Below are positions 7,824 through 16,650 of a stretch of DNA of 36,596 bases, piece by piece; the first letter of the stretch is position 1, and every line of letters begins with the position of its first letter. The DNA lies in assembly GCA_900543205.1 (NCBI GenBank), contig UQQM01000021.1, positions 1 to 36,596 of the forward strand, given 5' to 3'. The notes below the pieces were generated by a model. It saw nothing but the letters and a program-made list of their open reading frames with translations. It made no database searches and had not been told where the DNA came from. The translations under genes were made by a program, and so were the position numbers. This stretch comes from an uncultured Bacteroides sp. Lineage in GTDB: Bacteria > Bacteroidota > Bacteroidia > Bacteroidales > UBA932.

Positions 7824-8785
7824 TCCTTTTTCCTCAGCTTCACGGTATCACCCTCCTCCAGCGCCCTGCCTGCAAGTTCCGGGTTCATCTTCTCGAGCGA
7901 AGCCAGCCTGACTCCGTAGCGCTGGGCTATGTCCCGGAGGGTTTCGCCCTCATGGTCCACGACATATTTCGTGACCTCCCTTGCAGCCTGGGCCTTCTTG
8001 CGGCCGAGATACACCACGGTTCCGGGCTCGAGAGGCACGGCCTCGACAAGGTCGTTGAACTTCAGAATCTCCTTGAGGAACAGGCCGTTCGCGGAAGCGA
8101 TGGACGCGTATGTCTCACCCTGTATGGAATAGATGAAGCGCACTCCGTTCACCTCATAGAAGCTGCGCCGGAGATTCACGCTCACGTTCTCGTCATAATT
8201 CCGCTCCACGGTTTCAGGAACCGGCTCCACCGGGATTTCGCGCGGGGCCTCCACCTCGCGCGGAGGCTTGCGCTCCACCCTGGTCTTCCTGTCGAAGCGG
8301 TACAGCTCATATTTCTCTATCAGGGCTATCAGCTTGTTGGCGTATGCCGGATCGGTGGCGTACCCGGCCTTCTTCAGCCCCCTCGCCCAACCCTTGTAGT
8401 CGTCCTTGGGCAGGTCGAAGAGCGACTTGTACCTGTCGCGGTAGCGCAGGAAGTCGGAATGGTCGCGGTAGGAGTCCTCCACCTTGCGGTAGACCCGGAA
8501 GCACTCGCGGCGGGCATCGTCATCCAGCCTCATCTTGCGCCCGTTCCAGTCGTTGTGGCATTTTATGCCGAAATGATTGTTGCCCTTGACAGCAAGTTTG
8601 GACTGGCCCGAATTCGACTCGAGTATGCCCTGGGCCAGGGTTATGCTGGCAGGCACGCCGGTTCGTTTCATCTCGCTTACCGCAAGATCGGAATATTTCC
8701 TTATGTATTCGACGGTCGGGTCATCGGCGGCGACGGCCAGCAACGGCAGTACGGCGAAGAGAATGCTCAGAAGAATCCTTTTCAT
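7820..8785 (-). CDS. Secreted glucosaminidase-domain protein with two LysM motifs
   Basis: 321 aa from the ATG at 8785, which opens on a signal peptide (MKRILLSILFAVLPLLAVAA). Residues ~25-165 form a FlgJ/LytG-type N-acetylglucosaminidase domain ('GVPASITLAQGILESNSGQS' with the catalytic Glu in 'ILESN', then 'NNHFGIKCH', 'HSDFLRYRDRYKSLF', 'GWARGLKKAGYATDPAYANK'). A basic/proline-rich linker follows, then LysM-like repeats at ~215-262 and ~275-320. It hydrolyses or trims peptidoglycan in the periplasm. It is coupled to mltG by a 4-bp overlap and follows rnz by 13 bp. Confidence 0.92.
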   Translation of the reverse strand: MKRILLSILFAVLPLLAVAADDPTVEYIRKYSDLAVSEMKRTGVPASITLAQGILESNSGQSKLAVKGNNHFGIKCHNDWNGRKMRLDDDARRECFRVYRKVEDSYRDHSDFLRYRDRYKSLFDLPKDDYKGWARGLKKAGYATDPAYANKLIALIEKYELYRFDRKTRVERKPPREVEAPREIPVEPVPETVERNYDENVSVNLRRSFYEVNGVRFIYSIQGETYASIASANGLFLKEILKFNDLVEAVPLEPGTVVYLGRKKAQAAREVTKYVVDHEGETLRDIAQRYGVRLASLEKMNPELAGRALEEGDTVKLRKKE

Positions 8786-8798
8786 GGGCCGCAATATA

Positions 8799-9611
8799 CT
8801 AAAAATCGAAGACATCGCCGTCATGGGTCAGTTCCGTGGCCGGGAATATGCGTCTGCACTCCTCCAGATAGCTGTCGAAATCGGTGATTCTTGAAGAATA
8901 ATGCCCGACCAGCAGCTTCCCCACCCCGGCCCTGGCGGCACATTCCGCCGCCTGAACGGTGGTGGAATGATGGTGCAGCGCGGCCTTGTCCGCCATGTCG
9001 GCGGTATAGGTCGCCTCATGGTAGAGCAGGGTCACCCCGCGCACCCAGTCCGAAAGCTCCGCAAAGGGAGCCGTGTCCGAACAATAGGCGTATGACTTCA
9101 GCGGCGTGACCGGGCTTCCGTCCTCCCTGCGGGGCCGTCCTTCGGCAGGCAGCTCATCGAACCTCCAGCCATAGCATTCTATCTTATGGTTGAGGGGTAG
9201 GGCGCTCACCCTCACATATCTGTTCTCCATCACTACGGCCGGCGCGGAGCACTTCACCGTATGGAAGACGATATTGTAGTTCATGCCCTCTCCGAAGAAC
9301 GAGCGGTAGAAATTCAGCACGGATCCGAGGGCCTGCGGGCCGTAGACATCAAGGTCTTCGCGGCGTCCGTACATGTCCATCGAGCTGAGCAGCCCGAAAA
9401 GGCCGAACAGATGGTCGCCGTGGATATGGCTGATGAAGACAGCCGAAATCTTCAGGAACGGGATTCGGGCGCGCCGGAGCTGCTGCTGCGTCCCCTCGCC
9501 GCAGTCGATAAGAAACAAGCGCCCGTGCACTGCGAGCACCTGGGCGCTTGGATTCCTATCAGAAATGGGCATGGCCGAGGCCGTGCCCATTATCTTTAGA
9601 GTAAAGTTCAT
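8799..9611 (-). CDS. rnz: Ribonuclease Z
   Basis: 270 aa from the ATG at 9611 (MNFTLKIMGTASAMP); the longer frame upstream lacks family similarity. It is a metallo-beta-lactamase fold with zinc motif 'SHIHGDHLFGLFGLLSS', the N-terminal 'GTASAMP...RNPSAQ' strand, 'LIDCGEGTQQQLRRARI', and downstream metal ligands in 'YCSDTAP', 'HEATY' and 'GHYSSRI'. It processes tRNA 3' ends, which matters here because tRNA-Leu in this window lacks an encoded CCA. It lies 7 bp after the rpsA stop in the same operon. Confidence 0.95.
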   Translation of the reverse strand: MNFTLKIMGTASAMPISDRNPSAQVLAVHGRLFLIDCGEGTQQQLRRARIPFLKISAVFISHIHGDHLFGLFGLLSSMDMYGRREDLDVYGPQALGSVLNFYRSFFGEGMNYNIVFHTVKCSAPAVVMENRYVRVSALPLNHKIECYGWRFDELPAEGRPRREDGSPVTPLKSYAYCSDTAPFAELSDWVRGVTLLYHEATYTADMADKAALHHHSTTVQAAECAARAGVGKLLVGHYSSRITDFDSYLEECRRIFPATELTHDGDVFDF

Positions 9612-9618
9612 ATCAGGA

Positions 9619-11490
9619 CTATTCGCCTTCCTTCTCGAATTTCTCCTTGAGGGCCGCGAGAGCGTCAATGTCGCCGAGAGTGGTCTTCTCGATGCTGGCG
9701 TTGACCTTCTTCACGGACTTCTTGGTATTCTCAACCTCTGCCGCTACGGCCTTCTCCTTGGCCTCTGAATAGGTGCGGAGGTGTGAGAGGAGGATGCGGC
9801 GGGTCGAGCGGCGGAGCTCGATGACCCTGAAGGGAAGAGTCTCGCCTACGACTGCCTGCTTGCCGTCCTCCTTGAGGAGGTCACGGGTGAACGCGAAGCC
9901 CTCCACGTTGCCGTCAAGAGTGATGTTCGCGCCCTTGTCGGTCAGAGAGGCTACCGTGCCCTCAACCGTCGAGCCTACAGGATACTTGGCCTCGACCTCA
10001 TCCCAAGGGTTGGTGGTAAGCTGCTTGATTCCGAGGCTGAGCTTGTGGTTGGCCTCGTCGAAATCGAGAATCTGGACATCGACGGTGTCGCCGGTGTTGA
10101 CCACCTCTGAAGGGTGCTTGATCTTGTTCCAGCTGAGGTCGCTGATGTGGACGAGTCCTTCCACGCCGTCCTCAAGCTCTGCGAACACGCCGAAGTTGGT
10201 GATGTTGCGCACCACTGCCTTGTGCTTGCTGCCGACAGGATATTTCTCGCGGATGTTCTCCCAGGGATTGGGCAGGAGCTGCTTCAGACCGAGGGAGATC
10301 TTGCGGGCCTCGCGGTCGATGGAGAGAATCTGGGCCTCCACCTCGTCGCCAACCTTGAGGAACTCCTGGGCTGAGTGGAGTCTGGGAGACCATGACATCT
10401 CGGAAACGTGAACGAGTCCTTCAACGCCCGGCTCAATCTCGACGAATGCGCCGTAGTCAGCGATGAGGATGACCTTGCCCTTGACCTTGTCGCCGACCTT
10501 GAGGTCAGGATTGAGGTTGTCCCAAGGATGGGGAGTAAGCTGCTTCAGACCGAGGGCGATACGCTTCTGCTGCTCGTTGAAGTCGAGAACCACGACCTTG
10601 ATCTTCTGGTCGAGGGAAACGACCTCCTCGGGATTGTTGATGCGGCCCCATGAGAGGTCGGTGATATGGATGAGACCGTCAACTCCGCCGAGATCGACGA
10701 ATACTCCGTAGTGGGTGATGTTCTTGACAACGCCCTCGAGCACCTGTCCCTTCTCAAGCTTGCTGATGAGCTCGGCGCGCCTCTGCTCCTGCTCCGCCTC
10801 GAGGAGAGCCTTGTGGGATACGACTACGTTGCGGAACTCCTGGTTTATCTTGACAATCTTGCAGTCGATGGTCTGGTTGACATACTGGTCATAGTCGCGG
10901 ATGGGCTTGATGTCGATCTGAGAACCGGGAAGGAACGCCTCGATTCCGAAGACGTCCACGATCATTCCGCCCTTGGTGCGGGTCTTCACGAATCCCTTCA
11001 CGATTTCGTCGTTCTCGTAAGCCTGGTTCACCCTGTCCCATGACTTGAGGGTGCGTGCCTTGCGGTGGGAGAGCACAAGCTGTCCCTTCCTGTCCTCTAC
11101 GGACTCGACATACACCTCGACCTTGTCGCCGGCCTTGAGCTCGGGATTGTAGCGGAATTCGGAAACGGGGATCACACCCTCGCTCTTTCCTCCGATGTTC
11201 ACCACCACCTCACGCTTGGTGACTGCGGTGACCTCACCCTCTACGACCTCGTTCTCGACGATCTTCGAGAGAGTCTTGTCGTATGCCTCCTCGATGGCCT
11301 GCCTGTCCTCGACGCTGCTGGTTCCGTCGTTCTCGAACGCATCCCAGTCGAAATCCTCGGGATTGACTGAGGCGTTCACGATTGATGACTTCCTCGCCGT
11401 CGCCTTTTCCTCTGCAACAGCGGGCTTTTCTTCCGTCGCGGCGACCGGAGCGGCCTGCTCTTCGACTTTCTTGATTTCTACTTCTGACAT
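9619..11490 (-). CDS. rpsA: 30S ribosomal protein S1
   Basis: 623 aa with six S1 (OB-fold) repeats, recognisable by their 'GxVxxITxxGxFVxL' cores: near residues ~80, ~160, ~250, ~335, ~425 and ~510 (for example 'GVVKNITHYGVFVDLGGVDG' and 'AVVRNITNFGVFAELEDGVE'). An acidic, low-complexity N-terminal extension (~1-70) and a charged C-terminal tail are typical of Bacteroidota S1. It recruits mRNA to the ribosome. It heads the operon with rnz, the glucosaminidase and mltG. The promoter and a structured leader lie upstream (11541-11595). Confidence 0.97.
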   Translation of the reverse strand: MSEVEIKKVEEQAAPVAATEEKPAVAEEKATARKSSIVNASVNPEDFDWDAFENDGTSSVEDRQAIEEAYDKTLSKIVENEVVEGEVTAVTKREVVVNIGGKSEGVIPVSEFRYNPELKAGDKVEVYVESVEDRKGQLVLSHRKARTLKSWDRVNQAYENDEIVKGFVKTRTKGGMIVDVFGIEAFLPGSQIDIKPIRDYDQYVNQTIDCKIVKINQEFRNVVVSHKALLEAEQEQRRAELISKLEKGQVLEGVVKNITHYGVFVDLGGVDGLIHITDLSWGRINNPEEVVSLDQKIKVVVLDFNEQQKRIALGLKQLTPHPWDNLNPDLKVGDKVKGKVILIADYGAFVEIEPGVEGLVHVSEMSWSPRLHSAQEFLKVGDEVEAQILSIDREARKISLGLKQLLPNPWENIREKYPVGSKHKAVVRNITNFGVFAELEDGVEGLVHISDLSWNKIKHPSEVVNTGDTVDVQILDFDEANHKLSLGIKQLTTNPWDEVEAKYPVGSTVEGTVASLTDKGANITLDGNVEGFAFTRDLLKEDGKQAVVGETLPFRVIELRRSTRRILLSHLRTYSEAKEKAVAAEVENTKKSVKKVNASIEKTTLGDIDALAALKEKFEKEGE

Positions 11491-11540
11491 TTGTTCTTAA
11501 AGCAAAAATTAGTTGTTTGACTTTATGTTACGAACCCTCC

Positions 11541-11565
11541 GGCGCGAACCGGATTTCCGGGCGCG
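11541..11565 (-). promoter_or_regulatory. GC-rich stem-loop in the rpsA leader
   Basis: On the minus strand GCGCGC-CCGGA-AA-TCCGG-TT-CGCGCC folds into a two-part hairpin directly after the -7 element, at the start of the ~65-nt leader. An autoregulatory or stability role is plausible because S1 genes often control their own translation; here it is inference. Confidence 0.5.
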
Positions 11566-11595
11566 CAAAGATAGCAAATAATTCTGATAATCAAA
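11566..11595 (-). promoter_or_regulatory. rpsA operon promoter, overlapping the corA stop
   Basis: On the minus strand TTTG (11592-11595), 18 bp, then TATCTTTG (11566-11573). The -33 element overlaps the corA stop codon (11591-11593), so the promoter sits at the very end of corA. Transcription would start about 65 bp before the rpsA ATG. Confidence 0.75.
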
Positions 11596-12547
11596 GCATT
11601 TTCTTACGCTTGAAGAAATACCAGATCATGGCCGCCATGAGCAGGACCATCAGAGCGATTATGACGGCCCACGCCCAGTCCATTCCGGCCAGGGGCAGCT
11701 TCACGTTCATGCCGTAGAAGCTGGCCACGAGCGTGGCGGGCATCAGGAGGATGGACACGAAGGTGAAGACCTTCATTATACGGTTCTGGTCGAGGTTGAT
11801 TATACCTATCACGGTCTCCTGCATGTATTCCAGACGCTCGAAGGTGAAGCTGATGTGGTTCACCAGGGAGGCAATGTCCTGCAGTATGATGCCCAGCCTC
11901 TCCCGGAGCTCGGCGTCCTTGGGGAAGAGCTTGCTCTTGAGCAGATTGGAAATGAGGCGCTGCTTGTCGACCATGTTGGCGCGGACGTTCATCGCGTTCT
12001 GCTGCAGCTGGTTGATGTCCAGCAGGAAGTCCTCGTTGATGTCCTCGTTCTGGTTTATGCGGCGGCTGTAGCGCGTCACATCCTGCGAAATCAGCTCGAC
12101 GATGTCCGCGTCGAGGTCGACTCGCCTGTCCATGATGTCCACGAACACCGTGTTCCCGTCGGGATATTCGTCCGGGAGCGCCTGCATCTTGAGCTGCAGC
12201 GTATTGAGGGAACGCAGGGGAATCTCCCTGATGGTCGTGAGTATTCCGCGCACCAGGATGAACGACACGGCGTCCATCAGCATCTCGTCGTCGGCGGGCG
12301 AAAGGAAATTCGTGTTGGCGAAGATGGCCCCGTTCTCCTCGGAGAAGCGTGATGAGCTCTCGATCTCCTCCGCTTCGGCGCGGCTCTGAATCTCGGTGCC
12401 AAGGTATTGCTCCACAAAGCGTTTCTGGTCGCCGGTGGGCTGGAGCATGTCAATCCAGATCACATTCTCCCTGCTGATTGCAGTGAGCTCCGTCTCCGAC
12501 TGGCTGAGCAGAATCTCAGCTCCGTTTCTGTAGAAAATCTTTACCAT
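11591..12547 (-). CDS. corA: CorA-family magnesium/divalent cation transporter
   Basis: 318 aa. The long cytoplasmic N-terminal domain (~1-255) ends in the stalk helix. Two C-terminal membrane helices (~260-280 and ~290-312) flank the signature GMN motif ('FYGMNVKLP'), and the tail is basic (FKRKKML). CorA forms a homopentameric Mg2+ channel. Family length and motif are normal. It has its own promoter upstream. No terminator is seen between it and rpsA, so read-through into rpsA is possible. Confidence 0.93.
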   Translation of the reverse strand: MVKIFYRNGAEILLSQSETELTAISRENVIWIDMLQPTGDQKRFVEQYLGTEIQSRAEAEEIESSSRFSEENGAIFANTNFLSPADDEMLMDAVSFILVRGILTTIREIPLRSLNTLQLKMQALPDEYPDGNTVFVDIMDRRVDLDADIVELISQDVTRYSRRINQNEDINEDFLLDINQLQQNAMNVRANMVDKQRLISNLLKSKLFPKDAELRERLGIILQDIASLVNHISFTFERLEYMQETVIGIINLDQNRIMKVFTFVSILLMPATLVASFYGMNVKLPLAGMDWAWAVIIALMVLLMAAMIWYFFKRKKML

Positions 12548-12591
12548 TTACCTTCCCGGATTGAGTCAGGCACCCATGCAAGACCGACCTG

Positions 12592-12621
12592 CAAAGGTAA
12601 AAATTTTTTCGTGATTTCAAA
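12592..12621 (-). promoter_or_regulatory. corA promoter
   Basis: On the minus strand TTTG (12618-12621), 18 bp, then TACCTTTG (12592-12599). The remaining leader is about 40 nt and ends in GGAAGGTAA just before the ATG. Confidence 0.7.
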
Positions 12622-12631
12622 AAGAGGCCGT

Positions 12632-13192
12632 TCAGAACAGGAAAGTCAGGCCTATGACCGTCAGCACGGCGCCGCCGGCTATTTCGGCTATGCGCCCGAC
12701 ATTCCTCCCCCTGATGCCGCCTATCGCCCTTCCGGCGGAGATTCCGGCGGTCACGGAGACCAGGGTGCAGAAGAAAACGGCGGCGAGCAGCAGCAAGGTT
12801 CCGGAAGTCCCGGCGCCGCTCATCGACTGCGAGACCCCGACGGCCGCAGCGTCTATGCTGGTCGCCACGCCTCCGAGTATTATGTTCCTCCAGCCGTTGA
12901 GGTTCCTCCCCTCCCCGCAGCCGCGTATGCCCTCCACGAGCATGGAACCGCCCACGTATGCGAGCAGCACGAAGCCTATTATGCCGGAAACGGTCTCGAC
13001 GAGGCCGTAGAACAGCCCGCCGGCCATGCAGCCCGCGAGCAGCAGGCCGCTCTGGATCACGGCGAACGCCAGCGAGGTCAGCAGCAACTGCCGCCACCCG
13101 GTCTCCCTGAGGGTGACACTGGAACAAAGCGAGACGGCGAAACAGTCGGCGCAGAGCGACGCCGCCAGCATCAGGGTTTCAAATATGCTCAT
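12632..13192 (-). CDS. mntP: Manganese efflux pump MntP
   Basis: 186 aa from the ATG at 13192 (MSIFETLMLAASLCADCFAV); the upstream extension reads through the recR end and is unlikely. Six membrane segments are visible. The two family acidic motifs lie in 'LCADCFAVSL' (helix 1) and 'ATSIDAAAVGVSQ' (helix 4), the pseudo-repeat that binds Mn2+. MntP exports Mn2+ across the inner membrane. It is last in the fba-recR-mntP run, starting 4 bp after the recR stop. No mntP riboswitch is seen because the gene has no leader of its own. Confidence 0.9.
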   Translation of the reverse strand: MSIFETLMLAASLCADCFAVSLCSSVTLRETGWRQLLLTSLAFAVIQSGLLLAGCMAGGLFYGLVETVSGIIGFVLLAYVGGSMLVEGIRGCGEGRNLNGWRNIILGGVATSIDAAAVGVSQSMSGAGTSGTLLLLAAVFFCTLVSVTAGISAGRAIGGIRGRNVGRIAEIAGGAVLTVIGLTFLF

Positions 13193-13196
13193 GACG

Positions 13197-13811
13197 CTAG
13201 GGCTTGAATATCTGACGGTCAATTATCGAGCGCCCGAGCGTCAGCGAATCGGCGTACTCCAGATCGGCGCCGAAGCTCAGGCCGCGCGCCAGGGTCGAAA
13301 CCTTCACGCCCAGGCCCTCTATCTGGCGGTAGATATAGAATGACGTGGTCTCCCCTTCCACGCTTCCGCTGAGGGCGAAAATCACCTCCACGGGCCCGTC
13401 TGCCTGCCGCAGCCGCTCCACCAGCTCCCTCACGGTGATGTCGGAGGGGCCGATTCCGTTGATCGGCGAGATTATTCCGCCCAGCACATGATACACTCCG
13501 TGATACTGGCCGGTCTCCTCTATGCGCATGACGTCGCGCACGTTCTCCACCACGCAGATGGTGGAATGGTCGCGCCTGGGGTCCGAACAGATGGCGCAGC
13601 TGTCGCCGTCCGAAACCATCATGCAGGTCTTGCAGTAGTGCACGTTGTCGGCCAGGCCTCTGATCGCCTCGGCCAGATGGTGCACGTTCTCGGAAGGCTG
13701 CCTCAAAAGATGCAGCACCAATCGCAAGGCGCCGCGGGAGCCCACTCCCGGAAGGGAGCTTATGGCCTCCACGGCGTCCTTGAATGACTTTGATGGATAC
13801 TTACCGGTCAA
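13197..13811 (-). CDS. recR: Recombination protein RecR
   Basis: 204 aa: N-terminal helix-hairpin-helix ('ISSLPGVGSRGALRLVLHLL'), C4 zinc finger ('CKTC...CAICSD'), Toprim domain ('ICVVENVRDVMRIEETGQYH', 'YHVLGGIISPINGIGP') and the C-terminal Walker-like strand. RecR works with RecO/RecF to load RecA at gaps. The start is a TTG placed directly after the fba TAA (TAATTG); no ATG fits the family N-terminus (TGKYPSKSF). Translation is thus probably coupled to fba termination. Confidence 0.95.
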   Translation of the reverse strand: MTGKYPSKSFKDAVEAISSLPGVGSRGALRLVLHLLRQPSENVHHLAEAIRGLADNVHYCKTCMMVSDGDSCAICSDPRRDHSTICVVENVRDVMRIEETGQYHGVYHVLGGIISPINGIGPSDITVRELVERLRQADGPVEVIFALSGSVEGETTSFYIYRQIEGLGVKVSTLARGLSFGADLEYADSLTLGRSIIDRQIFKP

Positions 13812-14816
13812 TTACCTGGCCTTTCCGTTGGATCCGAGCACATTCACAATCTTGTGGATGTACATCTTCTTCATCTCCTCACGCGCGGGCTTCAGATACT
13901 GACGGGGATCGAAGTGCTCGGGATGCTCGTTGAAGTACTTGCGGATTGCAGCGGTCATCGCGAGACGTGAGTCCGAGTCGATGTTGATCTTGCAGACAGC
14001 GCTCTTCGCGGCCTTGCGGAGCTGCTCCTCGGGGATTCCGACAGCGTCGGGAAGGTTTCCGCCGTTGGAGTTGATGATGTCGACATACTCCTGGGGAACT
14101 GAAGATGATCCGTGGAGCACGATGGGGAAGCCGGGGAGCTTCTTCTCGATGGCCTTCAGCACGTCGAATGCGAGCGGAGGGGGAACAAGGCGTCCGGTCT
14201 GGGGATCGCGGGTGCACTGCTCGGGCTTGAACTTGTATGCGCCGTGTGAGGTTCCGATGGAGATTGCGAGGGAGTCGCAGCCGGTCTTCTTCACGAAATC
14301 GATGACCTCCTCGGGCTTGGTGTAGTGGGACTCCTCTGAAGCGACCTCGTCCTCTACGCCGGCAAGAACGCCGAGCTCGGCCTCAACGGTCACATCGTAC
14401 TTGTGGGCGTACTTCACGACCTTCTTGGTCAGGGCGATGTTCTCCTCGTAAGGGAGGGATGAGCCGTCGATCATCACGGAAGAGAAACCGAAATCGACGC
14501 AGCTCTTGCAGAGCTCGTAGCTGTCGCCGTGGTCGAGGTGCAGCACGATCTGGGGCTTCTTCCATCCGAGCTCCTTGGCATACTCCACTGCTCCCTGGGC
14601 CATGTAGCGCAGGAGAGTCTGGTTAGCATAGTTGCGGGCTCCCTTGGAAACCTGGAGAATCACGGGTGACTTGGTCTCCACGGCGGCCTGGATGATGGCC
14701 TGGAGCTGCTCCATGTTGTTGAAATTGAACGCAGGGATAGCATAGCCGCCCTTGACTGCCTTGGCGAACATCGCACGGGTGTTCACGAGGCCAAGATCTT
14801 TAAAAGATACTTTCAT
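13812..14816 (-). CDS. fba: Class II fructose-bisphosphate aldolase
   Basis: 334 aa. The zinc-dependent aldolase signature 'VLHLDHGDSYELCKSCVDFG' carries the metal His and catalytic Asp. Further blocks are 'GYAIPAFNFNNMEQLQAII', 'VTVEAELGVLAGVEDEV', 'AISIGTSHGAYKFKP', 'IVLHGSSSVPQEYV' and 'KINIDSDSRLAMTAAIR'. It converts fructose-1,6-bisphosphate to DHAP and glyceraldehyde-3-phosphate in glycolysis and gluconeogenesis. Codon use is strongly biased, as expected for a highly expressed gene. It heads the fba-recR-mntP transcript and diverges from gmk. Confidence 0.96.
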   Translation of the reverse strand: MKVSFKDLGLVNTRAMFAKAVKGGYAIPAFNFNNMEQLQAIIQAAVETKSPVILQVSKGARNYANQTLLRYMAQGAVEYAKELGWKKPQIVLHLDHGDSYELCKSCVDFGFSSVMIDGSSLPYEENIALTKKVVKYAHKYDVTVEAELGVLAGVEDEVASEESHYTKPEEVIDFVKKTGCDSLAISIGTSHGAYKFKPEQCTRDPQTGRLVPPPLAFDVLKAIEKKLPGFPIVLHGSSSVPQEYVDIINSNGGNLPDAVGIPEEQLRKAAKSAVCKINIDSDSRLAMTAAIRKYFNEHPEHFDPRQYLKPAREEMKKMYIHKIVNVLGSNGKAR

Positions 14817-14898
14817 ATCGAGGTAAAATGATAAATAAACTTTCAGTTAAAAATCAAATCATGCAAATTTAATTATTTTTGTAGAAAACAGAACACAA
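14817..14898. promoter_or_regulatory. Divergent fba/gmk control region
   Basis: An AT-rich 82-bp gap. Minus strand: TAAATTTG (14864-14871) is a -7 match for fba. Plus strand: TATTTTTG (14874-14881) is a -7 match for gmk, 17 bp before its ATG. The two elements are only 2 bp apart, so initiation in the two directions probably competes. No clear TTTG -33 element is seen for either. Confidence 0.5.
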
Positions 14899-15468
14899 AT
14901 GACAGGGAAAGTCATCATATTTTCAGCTCCGTCAGGAGCCGGCAAGAGCACGGTCGTGAACCATCTGCTGAAGCTGCATCCCGAATTCGAATTCTCCATC
15001 TCCGCCACGTCCCGCGAGCCGCGCGGCTCAGAGAAGGACGGGGTCGAATACTATTTCATCTCGGCCGACAAATTCCGCGAGCTGATCGCCGAAGACGCCT
15101 TCGTGGAGCACGAGGAAGTCTACCACGACCGCTTCTACGGCACGCTGAAGTCAGAGGTCGAGCGCATCTGGGCGAAAGGGCACGTGATAGTCTTCGACGT
15201 GGACGTGAAGGGCGGGGTCAACCTCAAGAAATATTTCGGCGACGCGGCCCTGTCCATACTCATCCTGCCCCCGAGCATCGAGGTTCTGGAGCAGAGGCTG
15301 CGCAGCCGCGGCACCGACAGCGAGGACGCCATACGCGAGCGCATCGGCAAGGCCGGATCCGAGATCGCCTTCGCCCGGGGACGCTTCGACCGCGAGCTGG
15401 TCAACGACAGGCTGGACGAGACCTTCGCCGAATCCGAACGTATCGTAGACGGGTTCCTATGCGCATAG
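14899..15468 (+). CDS. gmk: Guanylate kinase
   Basis: 189 aa. P-loop 'FSAPSGAGKSTVVNHLL', GMP-binding 'SISATSREPRGSEKDGVEYY', 'EHEEVYHDRFYGTLKSEVE' and lid 'RLRSRGTDSEDAIRERI' are all intact. It phosphorylates GMP to GDP, feeding GTP and ppGpp pools. The last 10 bp overlap the start of nadD, so the two genes are translated from one message. Confidence 0.97.
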   Translation: MTGKVIIFSAPSGAGKSTVVNHLLKLHPEFEFSISATSREPRGSEKDGVEYYFISADKFRELIAEDAFVEHEEVYHDRFYGTLKSEVERIWAKGHVIVFDVDVKGGVNLKKYFGDAALSILILPPSIEVLEQRLRSRGTDSEDAIRERIGKAGSEIAFARGRFDRELVNDRLDETFAESERIVDGFLCA

Positions 15469-16019
15469 CTGTCTACACGGGCTCTTTCGACCCCCTGCAC
15501 ACAGGGCATCTCGCCATCATGAAATACCTGACGGAGGATGCGGAGTTCGACATGGTCTACCTGATAGTGTCGCCGCAGAGTCCGTTCAAGAGCCCGGAGA
15601 AGGCGGACAACGCCCTGGAGCGCTTCAGGGCGGCCGAGGAAGCCGTGCGCAGGCATCCCGAGCTCAAGGTGACGGTCGATGACATCGAGCTGAAGATGCC
15701 CGCGCCCCAGTACACGATACGGACCCTCGACGCCCTGCGCTCAAGGGAGCCGGACAACGAATTCACGCTCATAATGGGCGCCGACAACCTCCGCGACATA
15801 CTCAGGTGGAAAGAGGCGGAGCGCCTGCTGGTGGAATACGGGATAGCCGTGTATCCGCGCCCCGGCTTCGACTCGGCCACGCTGCGCGAGGAAATCCTCG
15901 GGAAAGCCCCGGAAGGCAGCAGGATCGAGCTCATCGACGCGCCCATGGTCGACATATCCTCCACCGAAATACGCGAGAGGCAGGCCGCCGGCTACGATAT
16001 GGGCAGGTTCCTGATGTAG
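15459..16019 (+). CDS. nadD: Nicotinate-nucleotide adenylyltransferase
   Basis: 186 aa. The nucleotidyltransferase motif 'YTGSFDPLHTGHLAIMKYL' and the C-terminal 'DISSTEIRERQAAG' bracket the active site; 'MGADNLRDILRWKEAERLL' is the central family block. It makes deamido-NAD from nicotinate mononucleotide and ATP. It overlaps gmk by 10 bp and ends 1 bp before the convergent lysO stop. Confidence 0.95.
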   Translation: MRIAVYTGSFDPLHTGHLAIMKYLTEDAEFDMVYLIVSPQSPFKSPEKADNALERFRAAEEAVRRHPELKVTVDDIELKMPAPQYTIRTLDALRSREPDNEFTLIMGADNLRDILRWKEAERLLVEYGIAVYPRPGFDSATLREEILGKAPEGSRIELIDAPMVDISSTEIRERQAAGYDMGRFLM

Positions 16020-16020
16020 C

Positions 16021-16650
16021 CTAGCCGAAAGAGCAGAAGAAGGTCACCAGCAGGGGCACGCTGAAATCGCATATCACTCCGCTGACCACTGCCGCCGGAA
16101 GGCAGCGCTCGCCGGAAGAGCGCAGAATCGCGGGAAGGGCCACGTCCATCGCGGTGGCACCGGCGGCGGCTATGGGCGCGAAAGGCCCGAAACGCCTCGC
16201 AAGGAAGGGCGCGGCCACAATGGTGAACAACTCACGGAACACATTGGACAGCAGGGCAATCGTGCCTAGTTCGGCAGCCAGCCGCGCGCCGAGTGAAGCT
16301 TCGGCGTATTCGGAAATCAGAATCGAAGAAAGCGAATAATATCCCATTCCGCCACCCACGGCAAGACAGTCGGCAAGCCTCCATTCGGGGAGCGCCAGAC
16401 ATAGCAGTGCCGTCAGCGCAAGCGTACCGAGTATGGAAGCGAGAGGCAGCAGCAGGAGCCTGGGGTCGAAACTTCCGAATATCCTCTTCAGCTCGGGATT
16501 GGAACCTATGCCCGCTCCGACCAGGAACATCAGCACGAACAGCACTGCCTTGGCCAGCCTCCCGTCGGCAAGCCCGTCCGGAAAGATTCCGAGCAGCCCG
16601 GCCGCGCAGCCGAGCGCGAACATCGCAAGCACCGTCAGAGTTCCCTTCAT
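16021..16650 (-). CDS. lysO: LysO-family lysine exporter, C-terminal part
   Basis: 209 aa, highly hydrophobic, about 6-7 membrane segments. The family core 'CLAVGGGMGYYSLSSILISE' and 'GTIALLSNVFRELFTIVAAP' is clear, with 'AAGATAMDVALPAILRSSGE' downstream. In E. coli LysO (~300 aa) this is the larger, C-terminal part of one protein; here it is a separate gene with its own ATG. It overlaps the upstream N-terminal gene by 4 bp (ATGA), so the halves are made together. It exports lysine and related analogues by homology. Confidence 0.85.
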   Translation of the reverse strand: MKGTLTVLAMFALGCAAGLLGIFPDGLADGRLAKAVLFVLMFLVGAGIGSNPELKRIFGSFDPRLLLLPLASILGTLALTALLCLALPEWRLADCLAVGGGMGYYSLSSILISEYAEASLGARLAAELGTIALLSNVFRELFTIVAAPFLARRFGPFAPIAAAGATAMDVALPAILRSSGERCLPAAVVSGVICDFSVPLLVTFFCSFG

